Of a stretch of 64,000 nt of DNA, positions 28,700-35,152 are shown in pieces. Every line of letters starts with the position of its first letter. The stretch's first letter is position 1. The translations under genes and the position numbers were made by a program. Location: contig OZ257260.1 of assembly GCA_965279735.1 (NCBI GenBank), forward strand, positions 1,240,001-1,304,000, in the 5' to 3' direction. Source of the stretch: CAIUGU01 sp965279735 (GTDB lineage: Bacteria > Pseudomonadota > Gammaproteobacteria > Steroidobacterales > Steroidobacteraceae). The notes under the pieces are model-generated. The model was not told where the DNA came from. It made no database searches and saw only the letters and a program-made list of their open reading frames with translations.

Positions 28700-29023
28700 T
28701 CAATTCAGAACGATTGGGTTTGTCCCTGACCAGTAAATTTTCTTGAGCGCGCCCCCGGCCGTAAGTCCCATCATCGTCAGCTTGATCGTAAATGCGCTGA
28801 AAATGACGGTTATACACTTGTCGATCTGCATGACCGACATCAATTGAATGGCCTGTTCCGGCAACGCGGCGAGATTCGTCTGCACCTGATCAAGCGCCAC
28901 GTCAACGAGGGCCCCAAACCCTACATAACTAACCGCGCCGACCCCGAGCGCAACGGCCGCCCTGATCGCTAGCTGAGGGAGAATGGCCACGAATCCCGCC
29001 CATAACGCTATTAGAAACGGCAT
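28700..29023 (-). CDS. DUF2523-family inovirus minor membrane protein (pVI-like)
   Basis: A 107-residue hydrophobic protein with three predicted membrane segments (FLIALWAGFVAILPQLAI; VALGVGAVSYVGFGALV; a C-terminal ITVIFSAFTIKLTMMGLTAGGAL). This size, position between the adsorption protein and Zot, and sequence style fit DUF2523, the functional equivalent of pVI at the virion tip. Its ATG overlaps the upstream stop codon (TGATG), so translation is probably coupled. Confidence 0.85.
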   Translation of the reverse strand: MPFLIALWAGFVAILPQLAIRAAVALGVGAVSYVGFGALVDVALDQVQTNLAALPEQAIQLMSVMQIDKCITVIFSAFTIKLTMMGLTAGGALKKIYWSGTNPIVLN

Positions 29024-30333
29024 CAGACCCCCATGACGATGCGTGCAGCTTGAAAGTACGCTAACGCCAACAACACGAACCCGAGCCCCTGTAGAGCCGT
29101 GCAGAACTCGGACATGGGCACTTCAATGGTTCCATAGTCGCCGAGATCCACTTCGAAATCGGCGATGCATTCGCTTGCGCTGAAGAAGCCTGTTCCATCG
29201 AATGAGCCAGTCTCAACTTCTGTCGTCGGAATGGATCCGTATTCGTCCCCGGCACCCGGTAGTCCTATTGCAGCGAGCAGCGCGTCGCCGCTGGGCTGGT
29301 CCGTGATACAGCGCTGTCGCCACTCTTGTTCAAGCAGCGCGCAATCAATCACGTCGCCTTCGCATACGGGCAATGACTCACAACTCGCCCCGCCTGACAC
29401 CGCCTCATCCCCTTCCTCTCCCTCACCCTCGCCGTCCCCCACACCGCCCGGGGAGCTGCCGTTATACGGATTCTGCCCAGTCGTTCCCGGTGGACGACTA
29501 GAGCCAGCCACAGTAGTGGTATTGAAAAAGTTAAACGTCGAGCCGTTGTTGATCGTGATTGTCCCGTCTGGCGTGGCTGGCGTGCCCGGTGTGCCGTTAT
29601 CAGGCACGGGGGGCATCGGTGCCGCTGTTCCACATACCCGAGAGCCGTCAGCCATCACGTTGCAATTGTCGTCTCCGGTCTTTCCAAGACAAATAAACTG
29701 ATCGTTCAGATAGCCGCAATTTTCCCCCTGCGAACTCGACTGACAGAACTCGCCGGCATCACCGGCAGCGCAGCCTTCGCTTTGGCCATCAAAAAATTCT
29801 TCCTCTTGTTGCCCTTCCGACGTATCGCACTGAATGCGGCTAGAGAACGAGTAGAAGTTCACGCACGCATCAGCACCGCCACCGGGCAGGCAGCTCGACT
29901 TGGTTCTGGTCGCCATGCAGCCGGACGGGCCATGGCAGGTATTATCAGGGCCATGATCGGGCGCGAAGAGCGCGAATGTATCTACGCCAAAGGGGTTTTC
30001 GTAGCTGTCGCAATCCTCAGGCGGCGGACATCCGTCAGGATTGATGCGCCACGCCATGTCGAAGTTGTGCAACTCGATAGAGCCATTTGCCGTGAATTTA
30101 CAGTCGCCACCCGACTCAGGAAAGCCGCTGCCGGGGGTGAAGCCATCGAACGTGAGCGTAGTCCAACTGCCCGCGTCATGATCACGCAGCGCGCCACACA
30201 CTGCATCAGGTGAATCCAGCCACCCTGTTCCGGGTGACCACGAAGCAGCAGAATATTGATAGCACGCTGCATGCACGAGCAGCGGACAGCAGCAGCCCAG
30301 CGCAGCGAGTATCAATCGGAGATAGCGCGCCAT
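29023..30333 (-). CDS. Filamentous phage adsorption/minor coat protein (pIII-like)
   Basis: A 436-residue exported protein: signal peptide (LILAALGCCCPLLVHA), a cysteine-rich ectodomain, a Gly/Glu/Asp-rich flexible linker around residues 285-310 (GDGEGEGEEGDE), a second Cys-rich domain and a C-terminal membrane anchor (LGFVLLALAYFQAARIVMGV). Position before DUF2523-zot and this layout match pIII/OrfU adsorption proteins; the receptor is unknown. I use the ATG at 30333 (GGGCGG upstream) instead of a GTG at 30369, which would add 12 residues before the signal peptide. The stop overlaps the next start as TGATG. Confidence 0.8.
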   Translation of the reverse strand: MARYLRLILAALGCCCPLLVHAACYQYSAASWSPGTGWLDSPDAVCGALRDHDAGSWTTLTFDGFTPGSGFPESGGDCKFTANGSIELHNFDMAWRINPDGCPPPEDCDSYENPFGVDTFALFAPDHGPDNTCHGPSGCMATRTKSSCLPGGGADACVNFYSFSSRIQCDTSEGQQEEEFFDGQSEGCAAGDAGEFCQSSSQGENCGYLNDQFICLGKTGDDNCNVMADGSRVCGTAAPMPPVPDNGTPGTPATPDGTITINNGSTFNFFNTTTVAGSSRPPGTTGQNPYNGSSPGGVGDGEGEGEEGDEAVSGGASCESLPVCEGDVIDCALLEQEWRQRCITDQPSGDALLAAIGLPGAGDEYGSIPTTEVETGSFDGTGFFSASECIADFEVDLGDYGTIEVPMSEFCTALQGLGFVLLALAYFQAARIVMGV

Positions 30334-30374
30334 ATACCGCCCACAATTACCGCGAAAATGAGTAGCCACAACAT
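30312..30374 (-). CDS. Candidate 20-residue hydrophobic micro-ORF overlapping the adsorption protein start
   Basis: ATG at 30374 opens a frame of 20 codons that encodes an almost purely hydrophobic helix (MLWLLIFAVIVGGIW) with a short RAISD tail. It lies between the major coat and adsorption genes and overlaps the latter by 22 bp in another frame. Size and character resemble the pVII/pIX tip proteins of Ff phages, which are otherwise missing here. No clear ribosome site precedes it, so it could be chance. Confidence 0.3.
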   Translation of the reverse strand: MLWLLIFAVIVGGIWRAISD

Positions 30375-30383
30375 GTGCGTAAG

Positions 30384-30405
30384 TGAGGAGGCTGCACCCT
30401 CCCCT
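30384..30405 (-). terminator. Hairpin after the major coat gene, possible partial terminator
   Basis: On the minus strand GGGGAGG, loop GTGCAG, CCTCCTC can form a 7-bp stem (one G-U) just after the coat stop codon. Filamentous phages often have a terminator here that keeps coat expression high relative to the tip and assembly genes. There is no T tract, so termination is uncertain. Confidence 0.35.
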
Positions 30406-30411
30406 GCTTCC

Positions 30412-30642
30412 TCAGACCGTCGAGGAGACGCGCTTGACGATCTTGAACGCTACGACCATGCCGAGCACGGCGAGCGCCAGCACGAGGCCCTTGGCCTTGC
30501 CGTCGGTGATCACTGCCTCGAGCGCAGTAGTCGTGATGCCGCTTTCATCAGCAGCCAGAGCAGCCGTCGTTCCGCCAACCAGCAGAGCTGATCCGGCGAC
30601 GATCTTGGAGCGAAAGGTGCGCATTGCGTTGAGAAACTTCAT
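30412..30642 (-). CDS. Filamentous phage major coat protein (pVIII-like)
   Basis: A 76-residue precursor: a basic signal peptide of about 30 residues ending TAALA, then a 46-residue mature coat. The mature part has the classic layout of acidic amphipathic N terminus (ADESGITTT), hydrophobic core (GLVLALAVLGMVVAF) and basic C terminus (KIVKRVSSTV) that contacts the ssDNA. A GAGG site precedes the ATG; it overlaps the stop of the upstream gene. Confidence 0.9.
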   Translation of the reverse strand: MKFLNAMRTFRSKIVAGSALLVGGTTAALAADESGITTTALEAVITDGKAKGLVLALAVLGMVVAFKIVKRVSSTV

Positions 30643-30652
30643 ATCGATTACC

Positions 30653-31177
30653 TCAGAGTGTTTTGCGAAATAGCCTGATGATTTCCATAGTCAGGAGAAA
30701 GCCGAGCAGGCTTGTCACGACTTCCCCCCATTGCTCCGGCGTAAAGCTAGGTATCCCTAGCGCTTCCAAAGTAACGAACGATTCCCCTTCTCCGTCCCCG
30801 CCACCGCCGCCACCCGTGTGCAGCGCTTCGAAAATAGCGCTCCACGAGTCGCCGATCACTTCGTATGCATCGGCAGTTTCGTTGTACACACAGCTCAGAT
30901 CGTCGAGGTTTTTTGCACGTATCCAGTTTTCATCGCCAGCAGTTCCCGCGCACGAATCTCCGGCCGTTCCGCGTGACGCAACGAGATCCGCACCGTCGAG
31001 CATTTCAAAATCTGTGGACGTGTAGTCACCGAGACACTCGTTAAACCACCGATTTTCAGCGGCGGGCAAATTACAGACGAGCGTCGTGTCAGCTCCAGCG
31101 GTTTGCATACCAAAGACAGCGAGCGCTACCAGCAGCAGCAGTGCTAACCCACCCCACGACTGATAGCGCTCGAACAT
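30653..31177 (-). CDS. Inovirus protein with signal peptide, Gly-rich linker and C-terminal membrane anchor
   Basis: 174 residues, unrecognised by name. It has an N-terminal signal/anchor (GLALLLLVALAVFGMQTAGA), an ectodomain of about 95 residues with six cysteines, a linker HTGGGGGGDGEGE, and a C-terminal membrane helix (WGEVVTSLLGFLLTMEIIRLF) with a basic end. This is a miniature pIII layout, but it lies upstream of the major coat gene where Ff phages have gVII and gIX. The ATG at 31177 shares a base with the stop of the ssDNA-binding gene (TGATG). Confidence 0.7.
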   Translation of the reverse strand: MFERYQSWGGLALLLLVALAVFGMQTAGADTTLVCNLPAAENRWFNECLGDYTSTDFEMLDGADLVASRGTAGDSCAGTAGDENWIRAKNLDDLSCVYNETADAYEVIGDSWSAIFEALHTGGGGGGDGEGESFVTLEALGIPSFTPEQWGEVVTSLLGFLLTMEIIRLFRKTL

Positions 31178-31455
31178 CACGCGGCCTTTGTAGGAGCCGC
31201 AGCGGCAGCGCGGATAGCTGTCGAGATAAGCGCCTCAGGACGAAACCAGATCGTCGGCCTGTTGCTCTGCTTGTCGTTCTCGATGCACTTTTCGACTTCG
31301 ACCATATACTGGCCCGGGGGAAGCTGATCGGAGTCTTGCTGCAACCACATGCGTGCTTCGACTGGCAATCTGGCCATCGGATAGAACACACCCAGCACCT
31401 GAAAGAGCTTCCCCGTTTTGGTCTTTTCGACCGAACTCAAAACATCAACTCGCAT
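31177..31455 (-). CDS. Phage single-stranded DNA-binding protein (pV-like)
   Basis: A 92-residue protein directly after the replication gene, the usual place for the gene V protein that coats progeny ssDNA. It has a beta-rich core (GKLFQVLGVFYPMARLPVEARMWLQ ... LPPGQYMVEVEK) with aromatic and basic residues and an Ala-rich tail (AIRAAAAAPTKAA). The assignment rests on size, position and beta-rich composition; I see no exact motif. Confidence 0.7.
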   Translation of the reverse strand: MRVDVLSSVEKTKTGKLFQVLGVFYPMARLPVEARMWLQQDSDQLPPGQYMVEVEKCIENDKQSNRPTIWFRPEALISTAIRAAAAAPTKAA

Positions 31456-31464
31456 GACTTTCTC

Positions 31465-32388
31465 CTACGTGCACGAGCGGACAATCACGCCGCTCAGCCC
31501 GATGTAACGCCACTCAAATATCCCGAACCGTGCACGAGGGGCGTATGCGCGGAGCCTTTCAAGCAGCCGAATGATTAAGCAGTCACCCACTGGCTCGAAA
31601 ACTTTTTCGACCGACACGGGTTTAAGGCCGGGCGATGCCCAGAACGCTCTTTTTCCCGGTCCGATTGCTTCAATCGATTTCGCCATGTACTTCGACATAT
31701 AGCTGGCGACCGCGTACGCGGCTTTCCGTTTTTGGAAGAAATAGCGGATGTTGATGGATCCCGGCGAGTCCTCGCCCCTTTCGTTCCCAACCCCGCCCAG
31801 TGCGCGATACCAGAATGTCCGTAGGCGCGTGACATCGTAGCGGCCAGCAACCGCGACGTGGATATGCCACATCCCGTCCGCATGTTGCTCAGGGACCGCA
31901 ACGTACTGCATTTCCATCGACGGGAATTTTCGAATGATGTCGTTGAATCGGCGGAATGCAGCATACGCGTCGTCTGGCGTCTCGAACTTTCCCCGTTTCG
32001 TGAGCGTGATCATGTGATCCGCTTTCAGGCAAAGGCATCGAAACCGAAGCTGTCTACGGGCACGTGCCCGACTCCATGCTGCTTTTTCTGCGAGCTGTTC
32101 CGCCGACAGCTCCCTTTTTTGCATCGTTTTGTCTCTGGGAGACCGCAACCGCTTCCGACCTTCGATGAACACTGATCGCGCCTCAAGGACCCCATCACCG
32201 AAATCGATAATGGTCGTCGCGTGACCTGTGTTCCGCAGATGTGTGGATGTATCAAGATTAGCGGATGCTGCGCGGCGCTTCGCGCCGCTTGCAGATCCGC
32301 CAACCGTGATCTGCTCCACCGTCTCTACGCGTACAGCGTCCTCTACGCGCATCTTTTCTTCGAGTGATGGTGCGCGTGAGGTTCGCAT
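31465..32388 (-). CDS. Phage rolling-circle replication initiator (HUH endonuclease, pII-like)
   Basis: A 307-residue initiator. The metal-binding HUH motif is WHIHVAV (His175 and His177), a motif I-like segment is MITLTKRG (about 126-133), and candidate catalytic tyrosines are in AYAVASYMSKYMAK (Tyr225, Tyr230, Tyr234). It would nick the double-stranded form at the phage origin. I chose the ATG at 32388 because it overlaps the stop of the small upstream gene as TGATG; a longer frame reaching 32475 would overlap that gene. Confidence 0.85.
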   Translation of the reverse strand: MRTSRAPSLEEKMRVEDAVRVETVEQITVGGSASGAKRRAASANLDTSTHLRNTGHATTIIDFGDGVLEARSVFIEGRKRLRSPRDKTMQKRELSAEQLAEKAAWSRARARRQLRFRCLCLKADHMITLTKRGKFETPDDAYAAFRRFNDIIRKFPSMEMQYVAVPEQHADGMWHIHVAVAGRYDVTRLRTFWYRALGGVGNERGEDSPGSINIRYFFQKRKAAYAVASYMSKYMAKSIEAIGPGKRAFWASPGLKPVSVEKVFEPVGDCLIIRLLERLRAYAPRARFGIFEWRYIGLSGVIVRSCT

Positions 32389-32519
32389 CAGAACACCAGC
32401 TGGAAGGCCGTCCAGACGCCCACAGCCCCGCCCACGGCAGCCGCGATGATCACGGTTAGAAACGTGTCTACGCACTCGAAGGCCAAGTTGCGGATGTCGC
32501 GCCAGTCCATGCGGCTCAT
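32388..32519 (-). CDS. Small inovirus membrane protein
   Basis: 43 residues: a short polar N terminus (MSRMDWRDIRNLAFECV) and one membrane helix (FLTVIIAAAVGGAVGVWTAF). Not recognised. ATG at 32519 overlaps the stop of the upstream 89-residue gene as ATGA, and its own stop overlaps the replication gene start as TGATG. The double coupling is the best evidence that it is translated; a longer upstream frame exists but would overlap its neighbour. Confidence 0.65.
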   Translation of the reverse strand: MSRMDWRDIRNLAFECVDTFLTVIIAAAVGGAVGVWTAFQLVF

Positions 32520-32785
32520 GCGAACAGGTCCGGTTGCACGCGTTCCCGGAGGCACCTCTCCAGATACCAAATTTCGTCGTCGAGCAGATCGAGCCGGGTC
32601 TGGAGGACTTCCCTGTGTGCCCGCTTCCCTGCCAACACCCACTCGATTTTCTGGAGCCGACTGACAGGCAGCTCAGGTAACGAAAAGCCCCCAGACCGTG
32701 CAGGATCTGGAGGCTTTACGGGTGCGGGGTGCACCGGGGAAAACGGTATGACTTGACTTGAGGAATTCTTTGTGCCTGCACGCAT
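32516..32785 (-). CDS. Small inovirus protein of unknown function, first gene of the phage operon
   Basis: 89 residues, not recognised. The N-terminal half is Pro/Ser-rich (VIPFSPVHPAPVKPPDPA); the C-terminal half is a charged, probably helical segment (KRAHREVLQTRLDLLDDEIWYLERCLRERV). ATG at 32785 has GGGAGA about 7 bp upstream. It heads the early operon, divergent from the regulator, so it may act in replication or control. Confidence 0.65.
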   Translation of the reverse strand: MRAGTKNSSSQVIPFSPVHPAPVKPPDPARSGGFSLPELPVSRLQKIEWVLAGKRAHREVLQTRLDLLDDEIWYLERCLRERVQPDLFA

Positions 32786-32901
32786 AGTAGTGTCTCCCGA
32801 ATAGTACTTTGTACAACCGGGTGCAATAAATACTGTATTTCAAACCCCTATGCAAGGGCAGATGTTCGTCGCACCATAGTTTGCGAACTACGGGAGGCTT
32901 T
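32786..32901. promoter_or_regulatory. Divergent control region of the prophage
   Basis: The 116 bp between the phage operon and the regulator hold three inverted repeats: TTGTACAA (32809-32816), AAATAC-T-GTATTT (32828-32840) and TAGTT-TGCG-AACTA (32877-32890). A plus-strand promoter candidate overlaps the first two: TTGTAC and TACTGT spaced by 16 bp. These are likely operators for the adjacent regulator. No good LexA box (CTGT-N8-ACAG) was found. Confidence 0.55.
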
Positions 32902-33285
32902 ATGTCCAACATCGTGAATCTGTTAGAAAGGGTGCGAACGCATCTGCCGAAAGCCAGCGACTACGCTCTCGCGAAGGCACTGCACATGCAGCAAAGCAAC
33001 CTGCGAAAAGCCCTTCAGGGCAAGCAGGGCCTAGGGATTAAGGCCATCGTGCGTGCAAGCGAGATAACGGGTATGGATGCCAAAGAGGTGGCGGCCATAG
33101 TTGAGTGTGAGCGAGCGAAGGACCCTGACGAGAAGGAGTTTTGGAGGGTTCGAAGCCCGCGCATATCGGCTGCGATTGTTACTGCGCTTGCCCTATTTGC
33201 AGCCGTGAATCACAAGGACGTGCAGGCATTTGAGTCGGGAAAAACAGGGATTTCGGTTAACCCCTCTATACCTTATGCGAAGTAA
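32902..33285 (+). CDS. Inovirus helix-turn-helix regulator (DUF3693-like), 3' end formed by attR
   Basis: 127 residues. The N-terminal part is a Cro/CI-like helix-turn-helix (SDYALAKALHMQQSNLRKALQG); a short hydrophobic segment near the C terminus (ISAAIVTALALFAAV) is unusual for a repressor. It is divergent from the phage operon and probably controls lysogeny. GGGAGG precedes the ATG at 32902. Its last codons lie inside the attachment repeat and the final base of its TAA stop is chromosomal. In the phage circle the frame would instead continue from TAC for about 29 further codons. Confidence 0.8.
   Translation: MSNIVNLLERVRTHLPKASDYALAKALHMQQSNLRKALQGKQGLGIKAIVRASEITGMDAKEVAAIVECERAKDPDEKEFWRVRSPRISAAIVTALALFAAVNHKDVQAFESGKTGISVNPSIPYAK
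33256..33283 (+). other. Right prophage junction (attR)
   Basis: The left arm is GTTAACCCCTC, a poor XerD site presumably from the phage; the centre TATACC and XerC arm TTATGCGAAGT are identical to attL. A degenerate XerD arm on the phage side is seen in other XerCD-using filamentous phages and may limit excision. Confidence 0.75.
33267..33284 (+). repeat. Right copy of the 18-bp attachment repeat
   Basis: TATACCTTATGCGAAGTA, identical to the left copy at 27537-27554; the flanking bases differ on both sides (A versus C before, C versus A after). Confidence 0.93.
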
Positions 33286-33439
33286 GGTAATGGCCGTTTT
33301 CCCGATGATCCCGGGATCTCTCTCCGTTTGCTGCTGTCGATTCCTTTGCTGGGCATTGCCCTCCTGCAGTGATGCCAGATACAAAGCTCCTTCAATCGGT
33401 ATATCGACACTTGCAGGTCACCTCAGGGGAAAGCTTCAG

Positions 33440-33805
33440 ATGGAGTCAGAGATTGCGGCCAACAATTCAAAGCAGATCACCATCAATACCGCGGGCCTGC
33501 TGCTGCTCTTCGGGTGGGCATGCTTTGTTTTGCTGAACTGGCTGGTGCTTCGTTACATGCCGGAGGCTCGTACCGCCGCGGCCGCGGTCATTGGCGCCGG
33601 GTATCTGCTGGCGGTAGGAGGCTTGCTGGCATACATGGCGGTCCAGGCTTTGAGATCGGGCCGGCATCTGACGTATCGAAGTGCAATCGGCCGGGTGACA
33701 TCACCTGTCGGTTTCTGGGCGTTGACGGTATCGATGGGTGGAATCGGAACAACGCTGCTGGGCGCAGGGATTTACGCTCTCCTAAGAAGTTTGCTTTTTA
33801 GATGA
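33440..33805 (+). CDS. Small membrane protein of unknown function
   Basis: 121 residues with three to four membrane helices (LLLLFGWACFVLLNWLVL; AAAAVIGAGYLLAVGGLLAYMAV; FWALTVSMGGIGTTLLGAGIYALL). Not recognised. AGGGGAAAG lies upstream of the ATG at 33440. It is the first chromosomal gene after attR; the open frame extends upstream across the junction, but that part looks non-coding. Confidence 0.6.
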   Translation: MESEIAANNSKQITINTAGLLLLFGWACFVLLNWLVLRYMPEARTAAAAVIGAGYLLAVGGLLAYMAVQALRSGRHLTYRSAIGRVTSPVGFWALTVSMGGIGTTLLGAGIYALLRSLLFR

Positions 33806-34181
33806 GATGCTGTTTTTAACCCCATGATTTATAAGCGGATAAATTCCCCGTTTTCGAGTGATCCAACTCCGAGATTCGCGCTTTTCGACATTCGAGTTCC
33901 GCTCTGGCCATCGGATCAATTGCGCAACCGTCGTTATACGCTTCATCGAAAGCCAGCGACCCCGAAGTCAATAGAGCTGCGGAAGAAAGTTAACGGGATT
34001 TAAGAAATTCTCCGTTGCGTTCTGAACTTGCCGGAGTATATTCCGGTGCTAGACGCTTGAGAGTGCGAAGAAAAACGTCCCTCAAGAAGTTAAAGTAAGT
34101 TCTCAACATTTGCTCGCCGTCACGCCTGGCAGCCACCCGATAGAGGCTGCGCGCGGGGCGGATTTCTTAAGAGGTTGGGTC
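33806..34181 (+). promoter_or_regulatory. AT-richer intergenic region with a perfect palindrome
   Basis: There is no gene in these 376 bp. They contain CCGGA-GTATAT-TCCGG (34031-34046), an operator-like inverted repeat, and a CTTGAG/CTCAAG pair (about 34053-34085). They lie upstream of the small gene at 34182. I see no convincing promoter consensus or terminator. Confidence 0.4.
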
Positions 34182-34526
34182 ATGAGCAGCACCTGGGAAA
34201 CATTTTTTTCGGCGACAGTCATCCTCGCCTCTGCCGGGCCCATCAAGAATCGCCTGACGGAAGCGTATGCACGACACCTCGCGAAGGTTGCAGAAAGCGA
34301 TCTGCCCAAGGAGGTGCGGGACGATTACGTAGCACTCGAAAAGTCGTTGTCCGCAGTACGACCGATGCGTGGTGAAACTGCAGTGCAGGCAACCGTGCGC
34401 AAGATGTCAGACGGCGAAGCGGGCCGCCATGCAGCGCAGATCGTTACACTCTTCGGTGCGATTGCGCGTCTGCAATCACAGCAGCGTGTGCCTATGCTTC
34501 GTGCAGTGGCTTCCGGAGAAGATTGA
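34182..34526 (+). CDS. Conserved-looking hypothetical protein
   Basis: 114 residues, not recognised. Predicted mainly helical and soluble with an amphipathic start (STWETFFSATVILASAGPIK), a charged middle (KEVRDDYVALEKSLSAV) and a helical end (AAQIVTLFGAIARLQSQQRV). AAGAGG precedes the ATG at 34182. The gene converges with the TIR-like gene (22 bp between stops). Confidence 0.55.
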   Translation: MSSTWETFFSATVILASAGPIKNRLTEAYARHLAKVAESDLPKEVRDDYVALEKSLSAVRPMRGETAVQATVRKMSDGEAGRHAAQIVTLFGAIARLQSQQRVPMLRAVASGED

Positions 34527-34548
34527 AGTTCGCGGCTGAAAAGCACAT

Positions 34549-35007
34549 TCAATCAAGCTTGAATTCGATCGTATCCCACCGCGTCGTATCTTCGTGACGC
34601 GCCGTCCGGCGGATGGCGTCGCACAGCAGACGTTCATCCCAGCCGACGATTTCATCCGCCAGCGCTTCCATCTGCACGGCCAGTTTTTCCTTCACGCCGA
34701 AATTCTCGAGAACGATCACCGGCTTGCCAAGACCCTTGGCACAGTTGAGCTGGAAGTCGATCATTTCCCGTTCGGTGCGATACATGCTTGAAAGAATAAT
34801 CACCGCTTCGGCCAGGCCGATCTGGCGCCGCAATTCTTCCCGGGTGGGCAGGTCGCCGGCTGGCCTCGACCCCGGGTTGCTGCAATTCAGGTAGTAGAAC
34901 TTGTGTGAACTTTCGAGGTATTCGAACACTCGCAGGTAGTCGTCGGTTTCCTCGAATACATGGCTTACGAACAACCGCACCGGATTTGTTTGAGAAATAC
35001 TGCCCAC
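34549..35007 (-). CDS. TIR-like domain protein (ThsB/DUF1863-like)
   Basis: 152 residues from the GTG at 35007, which has AAGGAGA at good spacing; a GTG at 35040 would add 11 residues. It looks like a stand-alone Rossmann-like TIR fold: first strand VRLFVSHVFEE, a central strand AEAVIILSSMY followed by the Glu-containing RTEREMIDFQLNCAKG, then KPVIVLEN. This pattern is that of the TIR-like family that includes Thoeris ThsB and MTH538. The catalytic residue is not certain. It is divergent from the EEP-family gene; no ThsA-like effector was found. Confidence 0.65.
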   Translation of the reverse strand: MGSISQTNPVRLFVSHVFEETDDYLRVFEYLESSHKFYYLNCSNPGSRPAGDLPTREELRRQIGLAEAVIILSSMYRTEREMIDFQLNCAKGLGKPVIVLENFGVKEKLAVQMEALADEIVGWDERLLCDAIRRTARHEDTTRWDTIEFKLD

Positions 35008-35152
35008 CCACCCGTCTCCTTGGTTCTGCGTGATGTACACGGTAAGAATTGCGAACGCAGTTTACTCAACATTTCCCGGTTTCGCGCCTTGGTCGGGCCC
35101 GATACAATGACGCGCTGCGATCTCCCTCCAGCAGCGCCATAATCCCTGCGAC

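Larger units (their letters stand above)
27537..33284 (-). mobile_element. Filamentous prophage (inovirus) integrated at dif
   Basis: A 5.73-kb unit bounded by an exact 18-bp direct repeat that contains the centre and XerC arm of dif. It carries a full filamentous module: regulator, HUH replication protein, ssDNA-binding protein, major coat, adsorption protein, DUF2523 protein and Zot-like ATPase. It has no integrase, as expected for phages such as CTXphi or Xanthomonas Cf that borrow host XerC/XerD. Gene spacing is very tight, with TGATG or ATGA overlaps at most junctions. All frames are intact, so it may still be active. Base composition is visibly lower in GC than the flanks. Confidence 0.92.

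Noticed and set aside
30333..30369. Longer start (GTG at 30369) for the phage adsorption protein
   Set aside because: It would place 12 residues before an otherwise normal signal peptide and lacks a ribosome site; the ATG at 30333 fits better.
27537..33284. CTX-like satellite or toxin cargo in the prophage
   Set aside because: Every gene maps to phage replication, structure, assembly or control; no cargo gene lies between Zot and attL (43 bp).
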